64,000 nt of DNA from contig CAJTCS010000006.1 in NCBI GenBank assembly GCA_910574995.1, positions 1 to 64,000 of the forward strand, in the 5' to 3' direction. This document shows positions 24,984 to 31,545 of the stretch, in pieces (positions within the stretch are counted from its first letter, which is position 1; each line of letters begins with the position of its first letter). Source of the stretch: Oscillospiraceae bacterium (GTDB lineage Bacteria > Bacillota > Clostridia > Oscillospirales > Acutalibacteraceae). Made by a program: the position numbers and the translations under genes. Under the pieces are notes generated by a model. That model worked only from the letters and a program-made list of their open reading frames with translations. It had not been told where the DNA came from and searched no databases.

Positions 24984-25278
24984 GTATAGTGTAAAAATCA
25001 TGAACCGGGCTTTGCAGGATTTAGACGGCATCTACACCTACATCGCCAATCGACTGCTGGAACCTGATGTAGCATTGAAGTTGATTGACACGATTGAAGA
25101 GAAGATTTTATCTTTGGAGTACATGCCACATCGCTGCCCGGAACGAAGGATGGGAGCTTATGGAGGGAAAGGCTATCGGCAGTTACAGGTTAAGAATTAT
25201 ACGGTAATTTTTCGTATCAATGAAACGACCAAGATGGTCATTGTAGTAACAGTCAGGTACTCCTCCAGTCAATTTTGA
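24976..25278 (+). CDS. RelE/ParE-family toxin
   Basis: 100 residues. The start TTG 24976 is chosen because GGAGG (24964-24968) is 8 bases before it and the frame then overlaps the antitoxin stop. The fold markers are VKIMNRALQDLDGIYTYIAN, then RCPERRMG and the C-terminal strand pair YRQLQVKNYTVIFRINE and VVTVRYSSSQF. RelE members cut ribosome-bound mRNA and ParE members poison gyrase; the sequence alone does not separate them, though loss of typical RelE basic catalytic residues favours ParE. It forms a TA module with the preceding gene. Confidence 0.85.
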   Translation: MGEYSVKIMNRALQDLDGIYTYIANRLLEPDVALKLIDTIEEKILSLEYMPHRCPERRMGAYGGKGYRQLQVKNYTVIFRINETTKMVIVVTVRYSSSQF

Positions 25279-25294
25279 TAAGCGCCTCCCAGGG

Positions 25295-25332
25295 GAAGGG
25301 CACCGGGTTCGCCGGTGCCCTTCTTGGGTTTT
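25295..25332 (+). terminator. Terminator after the first TA pair
   Basis: The 12-bp perfect stem GAAGGGCACCGG/CCGGTGCCCTTC (25295-25306/25312-25323) is followed by TTGGGTTTT. It follows the toxin stop by 17 bases. Confidence 0.8.
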
Positions 25333-25419
25333 CACTATGGTACTTACGTCTGGGATCCCCGGTATAAGGGGTTGGATGATTTCATCTGGACAAAACTGAA
25401 AACAGAACTGGAAAAATGA
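25333..25419 (+). pseudogene. C-terminal scrap of an unknown gene
   Basis: The frame reads HYGTYVWDPRYKGLDDFIW followed by TKLKTELEK and a stop, protein-like and ending just before a terminator, but with no start and cut at its left side by the preceding terminator. It is likely the tail of a lost gene. No family is recognised. Confidence 0.35.
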
Positions 25420-25427
25420 AGCAGTTG

Positions 25428-25455
25428 GAAAAGAGCGGTTCAGGCCGCTCTTTTC
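25428..25455 (+). terminator. Intrinsic terminator
   Basis: The 11-bp stem GAAAAGAGCGG/CCGCTCTTTTC (25428-25438/25445-25455) has a 6-base loop; the T-run is part of the 3' arm. It isolates the second TA operon from upstream transcription. Confidence 0.7.
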
Positions 25456-25482
25456 TCTGACCTCGACCGCACGAAGGTTATA

Positions 25483-25511
25483 TTGACAACTACTATTGAA
25501 TAGGGTATACT
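25483..25511 (+). promoter_or_regulatory. Promoter of the second TA pair
   Basis: TTGACA (25483-25488), 17 bases, TATACT (25506-25511), 22 bases before the toxin start at 25534. Confidence 0.75.
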
Positions 25512-25533
25512 TGAATGGAAAGCGGGGAAGGGA

Positions 25534-25884
25534 ATGATACGTGAACTTGTTATGACCGCCGAATTTGACAGGCAGTGGAAGGCTATGGAATTAACGGATG
25601 CGGATCTTGCCAGACTTCAGCAAATGATATTGGCTGACCCAGGAATCGGGCCGGTAATAAGGGAAACGGGCGGGCTGCGGAAAGTACGGTTCCCTTTTGA
25701 GGGAAGAGGAAAAAGGGGCAGCGCCCGCGTGGCCTATATCGATTTCTTATTTTGTGAGAGAATTTATCTCATCAGTGCATATTCTAAAAAAGAGAAGGAA
25801 AATCTCACAAAGGCAGAGCGTAATGAAATTAAAAAGATGATCATGGCGATTGAAAAGACTCTGAAAAATGGAGGCACAGTATGA
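25534..25884 (+). CDS. RelE/HigB-like toxin
   Basis: The 116-residue protein has the HigB-type layout: MTAEFDRQWKAMELTDADL, then LRKVRFPFEGRGKRGSARVAY with basic residues expected at the RNA-contacting site, then IYLISAYSKKEKENLTKAER and a C-terminal helix. Toxin-first order with an HTH antitoxin downstream is characteristic of higBA-like systems. The stop overlaps the antitoxin start (ATGA). Confidence 0.85.
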   Translation: MIRELVMTAEFDRQWKAMELTDADLARLQQMILADPGIGPVIRETGGLRKVRFPFEGRGKRGSARVAYIDFLFCERIYLISAYSKKEKENLTKAERNEIKKMIMAIEKTLKNGGTV

Positions 25885-26204
25885 GTATTTATGAAGGCAT
25901 CATGAAAGGGCTGGGGGAAGCCCTTGAGCATGCGGAAGGGAAGCGTACGCTTCGGACTGTTCGTGTTTCATCGAAGGAGATCGCGCCGCTTTCGGCTTAT
26001 ACGCCGGAGACGATCAAAGAGATCCGTTCCGAACAGGAAATGACGCAGGTTACCTTTGCCAAATTCCTGGGGGTTTCCCCCAAGACCGTAGAGGCGTGGG
26101 AAGTCGGCAGGAATCAGCCCAATGGGCCGGCATGCAGGATATTATCTATGCTCCAGCAAGACCCAGAACTTCCTGAAAAATATGGATTCATAAAGACAAG
26201 ATGA
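25881..26204 (+). CDS. HTH antitoxin (HigA-like)
   Basis: 107 residues. The C-terminal part carries an XRE helix-turn-helix (MTQVTFAKFLGVSPKTVEAW, EVGRNQPNGPA); the N-terminal about 45 residues are variable and probably contact the toxin. It is translationally coupled to the toxin by a 4-base overlap and expected to repress the promoter at 25483-25511. A terminator follows 16 bases later. Confidence 0.87.
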   Translation: MSIYEGIMKGLGEALEHAEGKRTLRTVRVSSKEIAPLSAYTPETIKEIRSEQEMTQVTFAKFLGVSPKTVEAWEVGRNQPNGPACRILSMLQQDPELPEKYGFIKTR

Positions 26205-26220
26205 TACAAGGCGAAGAATG

Positions 26221-26248
26221 AGAGCGGCCATGCCGCTCTTTTCTTTTG
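26221..26248 (+). terminator. Terminator after the higBA-like pair
   Basis: The stem AGAGCGGC/GCCGCTCT (26221-26228/26232-26239) with a CAT loop is followed by TTTCTTTT. Confidence 0.8.
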
Positions 26249-26327
26249 CAAATTTTGCGTATTCCCGTTGTAAATGCGCACTATAAAGCGTGTAATCCCA
26301 ACAAATAATCCGTTGGAGGTTTTTCCC

Positions 26328-27245
26328 ATGTTAATAGCCATCGACCACGGCAACTATGCCATCAAAACGCCCCGGTTCTCCTTTGTTTCCGGCCTGGCCG
26401 AGCACACGGTGAGGCCGCCCATGTCCGAAGAAATCCTGGAGTACGGGGGCAAATTCTGGACGCTCACTACCCGCCGCCTGCCCTACATGCGGGACAAGAC
26501 CCAGGATGACCGCTACTTTATCCTGACCCTCTTTGCCATCGCCCGAGAGTTAGAGCGCAAAGGCCAGTATTCCCCCACCGAGCGCATCCAACTGGCCGTG
26601 GGCCTGCCGCCGGAGCATTACGGCAGCCTGAAGGAGAAATTCGCCGCCTATTTCAAACGCAGCGGCCCGGTAAAATTTACCTATAAAGACCGTGCCTACA
26701 CCATTTTCATCGACCAGGTGATGGTATTCCCCCAAGCCTTCGCCGCCGTAGTACCCCGCAGCAGCGTGGTGGTCAAGACCTTGCGGCTGTTCATCATCGA
26801 CATTGGCGGCTACACCACAGACGTTCTTCTCCTGCAAAACGGCAAGCCTGACCTGCAATTCTGCCGTTCGCTGGAAACCGGTGTAATCACCATGAACAAT
26901 GAAGTCATCCGCAAGGTCAGCACCAAATTCGATATGCGTATTGAAGACGACCATATTTCGGCTGTCCTCCAAAACCGGGAAACCTACCTCCCGGATGAGG
27001 TGAAGGAGGAGATTTTCAAAGCCGCCCAACTCCACGCCAACGATATCCTTCATCAGCTCCGGGAGCTGCAAGTGGATTTGCGTGCTAATCCAGCCGTGTT
27101 CATCGGTGGGGGCAGCATCCTGCTGCAGCCCTATCTAAGCGAATCGCCCCTGGTGGGCAAGGCCGAGTTTATGGACTCTCCCAACGCCAATGCTTTGGGC
27201 TATGAGATGTTGGGAGAAAGCCAGCTTGCCCGTATGGGGAGGTAG
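26328..27245 (+). CDS. ParM/StbA-like actin, plasmid-type segregation
   Basis: 305 residues from ATG 26328, chosen for TTGGAGG upstream. The actin-fold ATPase marks are phosphate-1 IAIDHGNYAIK, phosphate-2 LFIIDIGGYTTDVLLL and the adenosine motif AVFIGGGSILLQPYL. ParM-type filaments push sister plasmids apart and need a ParR adaptor bound to a centromere; the next gene fits. These modules also occur in large ICEs. GC and codon use differ from the TA genes just upstream, which suggests a separate origin. Confidence 0.88.
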   Translation: MLIAIDHGNYAIKTPRFSFVSGLAEHTVRPPMSEEILEYGGKFWTLTTRRLPYMRDKTQDDRYFILTLFAIARELERKGQYSPTERIQLAVGLPPEHYGSLKEKFAAYFKRSGPVKFTYKDRAYTIFIDQVMVFPQAFAAVVPRSSVVVKTLRLFIIDIGGYTTDVLLLQNGKPDLQFCRSLETGVITMNNEVIRKVSTKFDMRIEDDHISAVLQNRETYLPDEVKEEIFKAAQLHANDILHQLRELQVDLRANPAVFIGGGSILLQPYLSESPLVGKAEFMDSPNANALGYEMLGESQLARMGR

Positions 27246-27248
27246 CCT

Positions 27249-27599
27249 ATGCGTAAAAATGGGAAATACCGTTTCACCCTGCAATTCCCGGCTGAGACGG
27301 ACGAACAGATCCAGGCCGGCGAGCTGCTGGAACGGCTGGGCAACCGCAAAAGCGCCGTGCTGGTGGCGGCCCTGTATGAGTATTTGCAGGCCCACCCGGC
27401 TCTCCAGAACCCGGAGTGCAAAATTGAACTCACGGCTACCCACAGCTACCCGCCAGAGGCTATCGCCCAACTGGTGCGGGAAATGGTAGGAGAGCAGTTG
27501 GCCCAGGCAGGGGGCACGGCGCCACGGGAAACACCCAGCAGCCCACAGCCAGGGCCTGATGTAACAGAGATGCTGGATAACTTGGACATGTTCCTGTAA
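27249..27599 (+). CDS. ParR-like centromere-binding protein
   Basis: The 116-residue protein starts 3 bases after parM. The N-terminal half, KYRFTLQFPAETDEQIQAGE and LLERLGNRKSAVLVAALYEY, looks like a ribbon-helix-helix DNA-binding domain. The middle is helical and the tail is P/Q-rich, ending VTEMLDNLDMFL, a short acidic-hydrophobic motif suited to docking on the filament end. Assignment rests on position and RHH character rather than strong identity. Confidence 0.7.
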   Translation: MRKNGKYRFTLQFPAETDEQIQAGELLERLGNRKSAVLVAALYEYLQAHPALQNPECKIELTATHSYPPEAIAQLVREMVGEQLAQAGGTAPRETPSSPQPGPDVTEMLDNLDMFL

Positions 27600-27945
27600 A
27601 CGAGGAAAAAATTCACACAAAGTAAGATTTTAGCATTTAGAGAACGTCTATGGCTTACTTTTCCCCTTGAAGGTCTTACAGTATAATATGTAAACGAAGG
27701 GAAAATAAGTAGATTAAACGATTTTAAGATTTACTGTAGCAAATACGGTTTAGAAGCCGGTTTGCCGCATGGCAAGGGGCGGCTCCACTAGAAAAAGTGG
27801 GCTGTCCCTTTTGCGCCTTTTAATAAGGGTACTTGAAAGAAAATCCAGGCCAAAAATTTTTGAGTCCAGGCATACCATCAAGGTATGTCTGGGCTTCTTC
27901 GTTCCCTGTCCTCTGGTGGTGTGCTTTGGCAGAAAGGAGCACACC
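27600..27945 (+). other. Intergenic region with a 14-bp hairpin; possible parC
   Basis: This 346-base AT-rich gap holds no gene I can support. Related segments recur in both orientations (for example TTACTTTTCCCCTT at about 27653 and GAAGGGAAAATAAGTA at about 27698), which could be a centromere-like site next to parMR. A perfect 14-bp stem with G-T pairs (27863-27876/27882-27895, loop ATCAA) lies 50 bases before the sigma-like gene and may be an attenuator; no T-run follows. Confidence 0.4.
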
Positions 27946-28356
27946 ATGTACGAGCAAAGCACAGACCGGGACGAGTTGAGGGCAAGGTTTACCAAGTGGA
28001 TGGAGGTGACAGTCTATAGGGCGCGGCTCAACTATTTGAAAGCACAGAGCCGGCATATAGACGCAATTCCATTGGAAGAAGTGGAAGAACAACTGCGCAG
28101 CCCCGAAGATGAGGGACGATGGATTCAGGAAATAGGCTTGTCGGATTCGTTTGATTTTGAAGAAGAAGCACTTGTGACCGCCTTTTCCCATCTGCCTGCC
28201 ATGAAAAAGAAAGTCATTACGATGCTATTTCTACTGAATATGACGCCGCATGAGATTGCGGAAGAATTAGGCTGCGCCACGCAATACGTCTATAAACAGA
28301 GGTCGCTGGCACTAAAAAGACTCCGGGGAGCTTTGAAAGGCGGTGATGTACTGTGA
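27946..28356 (+). CDS. Sigma-70-like regulator of mobile elements
   Basis: 136 residues from ATG 27946 (GAAAGGAGC upstream). The protein is helical, and residues about 75-130 form a sigma region 4-like HTH: FSHLPAMKKKVITMLFLLNM, then TPHEIAEELGCATQYVYKQR. It lacks region 2, as in the small sigma-like proteins common in Tn916/Tn1549-type elements. It overlaps the next gene by 4 bases (GTGA), so the two are coupled. Likely role: transcriptional control of the element. Confidence 0.78.
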   Translation: MYEQSTDRDELRARFTKWMEVTVYRARLNYLKAQSRHIDAIPLEEVEEQLRSPEDEGRWIQEIGLSDSFDFEEEALVTAFSHLPAMKKKVITMLFLLNMTPHEIAEELGCATQYVYKQRSLALKRLRGALKGGDVL

Positions 28357-28544
28357 CTGCCGACAAGTTCCGCAGAACGCTTACAGAAGCGATAGAAGGC
28401 TGCACTGAAGCCCTGGCAGATATTATCGAGCTGTATATGCCCCTCATAAACAGACACAGCCAGGTAGACGGCAAGCTGGATGAAGATCTGCGCCAATACA
28501 TATTGCTACACATTTTCAATAAAATTTCAAATTTTTCTATCTGA
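28353..28544 (+). CDS. Small helical ICE protein (Tn916 orf8/HTH_16-like)
   Basis: 63 residues starting at GTG 28353 in the stop of the preceding gene. The sequence FRRTLTEAIEGCTEALADII, then ELYMPLINRHSQVDGKLDED and LRQYILLHIFNKISNF, matches the helix-rich companions found after the sigma-like gene in Tn916-family elements. Function is unknown in detail; it may bind DNA or the sigma-like partner. Confidence 0.75.
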   Translation: MTADKFRRTLTEAIEGCTEALADIIELYMPLINRHSQVDGKLDEDLRQYILLHIFNKISNFSI

Positions 28545-28945
28545 AGGGGTAGATTCCCCATTTTTCGGTTGTTCTTATAGATTGAAAGGCAATCCCCATG
28601 CCCTGCACCTTGACAATTTCACAGTCTGACCCGGTACATTCCCTGTGGGCGAGCGGCTATCCCCAGTCTGGCAAACTGGCCATGAGCACTCATATGCTGG
28701 TAGCACCAGCATAACGCGGCGACCTCACAGCGAGACAATGATACTTCCGTAATTCGCGGCCCGGCCATGAGGAAGGCGGGGAGGTTGAGATACCTATGGC
28801 CCGTTAGCTGCGGGCGCCGGGAAAGATTTTTTATATTTTAAGTTGCAACGAACGGCTGCAACGCGTGTAATTCCAATAGAAACTGTGCTTGGTAACTCGA
28901 TTACGCAAGGAAGAACCAGACCATACTAACTTTTGAGGTGATATC
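28545..28945 (+). other. 400-base structured intergenic region before the recombinase module
   Basis: There is no credible ORF. Palindromes are dense: CCAGT/ACTGG (about 28669-28685), the perfect ATGCTGGT/ACCAGCAT (about 28696-28714) and a G/C-rich block at 28757-28825 with CCCGGC/GCCGGG. A run GATTTTTTATATTTTAAG (about 28825) follows the last G/C-rich block and could end an RNA. It may hold an oriT, a recombination-control site or a small RNA; the sequence does not choose. Confidence 0.4.
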
Positions 28946-29122
28946 ATGAATATGACGGTAGTACGCTATATCAACAACCAGCCTTATCGTGGTGAAGAGC
29001 TTCCAGCTATAGAAGTGGATAATCCAGGTGTTATCATGGTTCTGAAGGACTTACAACGACGCCTTATCTGTACAGGGGAAAAAGAAACCAAAAGCGTAGA
29101 AAATGGAAAATTCGTCCATTGA
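28946..29122 (+). CDS. Small protein preceding the serine recombinase (58 aa)
   Basis: The ATG at 28946 follows GAGGTGATATC; the 58-residue product starts MNMTVVRYINNQPYRGEELP and ends VENGKFVH. It looks soluble with a beta-rich start and a basic middle (LKDLQRRLICTGEKETK). Its spacing before the recombinase (66 bases) suggests co-transcription, and it could act as a directionality or accessory factor. No family is recognised with confidence. Confidence 0.55.
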   Translation: MNMTVVRYINNQPYRGEELPAIEVDNPGVIMVLKDLQRRLICTGEKETKSVENGKFVH

Positions 29123-29188
29123 TTTTATGTACGGTAGATGTTATACTGGAATTGCCTTGCAGAGGACAATTTCCGGAAAGGAGACAAA

Positions 29189-30631
29189 GTGGCAGCAAAG
29201 CCATGCAAAGAGTTAGAAACCAGGTTCCGCGTTCTGTATATCCGCGTATCAACAGAAGCGCAGGCGGAAGAAGGTTATTCCATCGGTGCCCAGCAGGAAA
29301 GGTTAGAGTCATACTGCCGCGCCATGGGGTGGACTAACTATCAAACTTATATTGACCCGGGATTTTCCGGGAGCAACCTGAACCGCCCCCAAATGCAGCA
29401 GCTGATTACAGATGTGCAGGCGGGGAAAGTATGCGCGGTGGTAGTCTACAAGCTGGATCGTCTATCCCGTAGCCAAAAAGATACTTTGTATTTGATTGAG
29501 GACATTTTCATTCCCCATGATGTCGCGTTTGTATCCTTAAACGAGAACATCGACACAGGTACACCCTATGGGCGGGCCATGATCGGCATCCTCTCGGCAT
29601 TTGCCCAATTAGAGCGCGAAAACATATACCAGCGCACACGCATGGGTATGTTGGAGAGGGTCAAGCAAGGCTACTGGATGGGTGGCGGCGGCATCCCCTT
29701 TGGATATGACTATGACCGCAATAAAGGGATCCTTGTGCCCAATGAGCGGCAGGCAGAGCAGGTTCGCAAGATGTATGACTTGTACCTGAAAGGGTACTCA
29801 GCACAGAAGATTGCCAACATGTTGGGCTTGCGCTATGATCGAATCGTTACACAAATACTGACCCGAAAGAGCAATACAGGCGTGATATGCTATAAAGGGG
29901 AGGAGTATCCTGGTTTACACGAAGCAATTATTTCGGAAGAAATCTTTAATCTAACCCAAATAAAAATGCGTGAACGCTCTGAAAGAAGCAGAGTCCCCAC
30001 AAAAGGGACTCATCTGTTGGCAGGTTTGGTCTATTGCGGTGAGTGCGGCGCTCGAATGCGGTATGTGAAGTGGGGAAAGAACGGTTTCAAGTTATACTGC
30101 TATTCAAAGGATAATTCCAAACCACATATGAAGCGAGTTGATTCCTGTGAATCGGAGCCCTGTTGGGCTGACCAGATAGAGGATTTGGTGATGCAGGATC
30201 TGTTTAACATTTCGGCCAACTTAGAGCAATCTGTGACGGAGAAAAACGGTTCGGTTGTTAATCCTCTCCACGAGTTGGAAAGCCAGATTGCCCAAACGGA
30301 GGTAAAAGTTAAACGGTTGTACAACCTCTACGCTGTTGACGGAAATGATATACTGCTTAACACCATTGAAGAAAACAAGCGCCAGCTAGCGCTCCTTCGG
30401 GAACAGCTTACTATGGAGGAAGAGACTTGCACCCGAGCAAAGCATATGGATCTCGTGAGGGAACAAGTGGTCAGCATCCGGTCAGCCTGGAATATGCTCA
30501 GCACTCAGGAAAAACAAACTGTACTACGGGACTGTATCGAACGAATTATCATTTACAAAAATAAGGTGGAGATATTCTATACCTTCTTGAAAGGCAAGGA
30601 GAAAGCAGGAACGCCCCAATATGTTGCGTAA
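29189..30631 (+). CDS. Large serine recombinase
   Basis: 480 residues from GTG 29189 (AAAGGAG 5 bases before). The N-terminal resolvase domain has the catalytic Ser21 in VLYIRVSTEAQAEEG and the downstream KLDRLSRSQKDT. A recombinase domain at about 170-270 includes GGIPFGYDYDRNKGI. The zinc ribbon LVYCGECGARMRYVKWG continues with C-Y-S and a second Cys pair. A coiled-coil follows at about 390-450 (ELESQIAQTEVKVKRLYNLY). This architecture belongs to the TnpX/phiC31-like integrases that insert and excise ICEs and skin-type elements. It ends 46 bases from the break in sigG, so it is almost certainly the enzyme responsible. Confidence 0.95.
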   Translation: MAAKPCKELETRFRVLYIRVSTEAQAEEGYSIGAQQERLESYCRAMGWTNYQTYIDPGFSGSNLNRPQMQQLITDVQAGKVCAVVVYKLDRLSRSQKDTLYLIEDIFIPHDVAFVSLNENIDTGTPYGRAMIGILSAFAQLERENIYQRTRMGMLERVKQGYWMGGGGIPFGYDYDRNKGILVPNERQAEQVRKMYDLYLKGYSAQKIANMLGLRYDRIVTQILTRKSNTGVICYKGEEYPGLHEAIISEEIFNLTQIKMRERSERSRVPTKGTHLLAGLVYCGECGARMRYVKWGKNGFKLYCYSKDNSKPHMKRVDSCESEPCWADQIEDLVMQDLFNISANLEQSVTEKNGSVVNPLHELESQIAQTEVKVKRLYNLYAVDGNDILLNTIEENKRQLALLREQLTMEEETCTRAKHMDLVREQVVSIRSAWNMLSTQEKQTVLRDCIERIIIYKNKVEIFYTFLKGKEKAGTPQYVA

Positions 30632-30680
30632 AAGCTGTTCGATGCCTCAAAATATTGCTTTTCCCCAAGGTACACTCATG
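30632..30680. other. Element boundary (att half-site) inside sigG
   Basis: The sigG-like reading on the minus strand is collinear with the family until codon 96 (position 30677) and then diverges into SVPWGKAIF and a stop. The crossover therefore lies at about 30674-30680, around TACACTCATGG. Large serine recombinases recombine at short 2-3 base cores, so no long direct repeat is expected. The partner site is not in the window. Confidence 0.65.
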
Positions 30681-30964
30681 GGCACGCCGTAGGTGGAGAA
30701 CTGGACGCCCTGGTTTACGTCGAAGTGGTCGATGGCCTTCATCAGGCCAATGCAGCCCACCTGGAACAGGTCGTCCGGGTTCTCCCCCCTGTTGCTGAAA
30801 CGCTGGATCACGCTGAGCACCAGCCGCAGGTTCCCGGCGATGAGCTTCTCCCTGGCGTCCCGGTCGCCTTCGTGGCTTTTGATCAGCAGTTCCCGCATCT
30901 CGTCGCTTTTCAGCACCTTCAGCCGCGAGGTGTTCACCCCGCATATCTCCACTTTTCCCTGCAT
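30647..30964 (-). pseudogene. sigG: Sporulation sigma factor SigG, 5' part interrupted by the element
   Basis: The gene opens with a proper ribosome site (GGAGGTAG) and the SigG-specific start MQGKVEICGVNTSRLKVL, followed by region 2 sequence: GNLRLVLSVIQRFSNRGEN, DDLFQVGCIGLMKAIDHFD and VQFSTYGVPM. Ninety-six residues match; the family then continues with an IIGEIRRYLRDN-type sequence, but here nine foreign residues and a stop follow. Regions 3 and 4 (about 160 residues) are missing. SigG is the late forespore factor, so unless excision rebuilds the gene or a second copy exists, late sporulation should fail. No 3' half is found elsewhere in the window on either strand. Confidence 0.88.
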
Positions 30965-31270
30965 CTGACTACCTCCAAAAGTTTTCTTCCGTTGGTAGTC
31001 TTTGCTTTTTCAGGGCCATTTAATCCTGGCTGGCCCGGCTTTTCCCATGGGCTTTTTTGGCCTTCTAAGGCCCGCCTGAAAGCCCTGGGGAACGGCTTGC
31101 TGCGTTTCTTCATATGAAAAACCCCCGAATGGGCCGCCCATATTTTACAAGCGCGCGTATTTTAATGGGGGTTCCCCCCGCGCCCGCCCCGCCCCCAAAA
31201 CCTGGCGCTTCCCCTATGGCCGGGCAGCCCCGGAAGGAGCCTCCTTCCGCCCCCTTCCGGCGGGGCGTTT

Positions 31271-31306
31271 GTAAAAAAAAGCCCCTCCCACATGTGCGGG
31301 AGGGGC
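31271..31306 (-). terminator. Terminator downstream of the isomerase operon
   Basis: On the minus strand, GCCCCTCCC/GGGAGGGGC (31306-31298/31289-31281) with an 8-base loop is followed by TTTTTTTT. It ends the leftward GNAT-isomerase transcript. Confidence 0.85.
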
Positions 31307-31380
31307 CGTGGCGGTCCTCGAAGGTATGAAAAAAATCCAGCGCCCTTTTTTCATCCTTCCCGGGACCCCGCTTTAGCCTA

Positions 31381-31541
31381 GGGCTCGTTCGAAAAATCGC
31401 AAACACCGTCTTTTTGCCCAAAACGGGCGTTTCCTGTGTTGGAAATCCTCGAAAACCGAAAGGTTTTCTTGCGGTTTCCGCCTTGAAACCGCTCCGTTTT
31501 GAACAAAAATTCCGGCGCTTTCTCTATTTTCAAACAAGCCC
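31381..31541. repeat. MITE-like 161-bp repeat with terminal inverted repeats
   Basis: The left end GGGCTCGTTCGAAAAAT (31381) and the reversed right end GGGCTTGTTTGAAAAT (31541-31526) match at all but a few positions. The interior is full of smaller hairpins (GCCC-AAAAC-GGGC, AAAACC-GAAA-GGTTTT, GCGGTTTC/GAAACCGC). There is no ORF inside. A related end, GGGGCTTGTTCGCAAAAC, stands at 35427. The rest of the 30965-31545 gap holds only the terminator and low-complexity G/C-rich sequence. Confidence 0.55.
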
Positions 31542-31545
31542 TGGT

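Larger units (their letters stand above)
17696..30680. mobile_element. Composite accessory island ending inside sigG
   Basis: Between the nitrogen locus and the sigG remnant lies about 13 kb of accessory genes: MFS pump, HEPN/MNT, HTH-AIRS with ABC-2 exporter, VWA fragment, two toxin-antitoxin pairs, ParM/ParR-like genes, a sigma-like regulator and a large serine recombinase. Several genes are truncated and many short terminators separate small modules. The right boundary is sharp at about 30676; no left boundary can be fixed, so the true element may start elsewhere. Confidence 0.6.

Noticed and set aside
31110-31421. 103-codon minus-strand frame in the gap after sigG
   Set aside because: It runs through the isomerase terminator and into the MITE-like repeat, with low-complexity G/P-rich translation.
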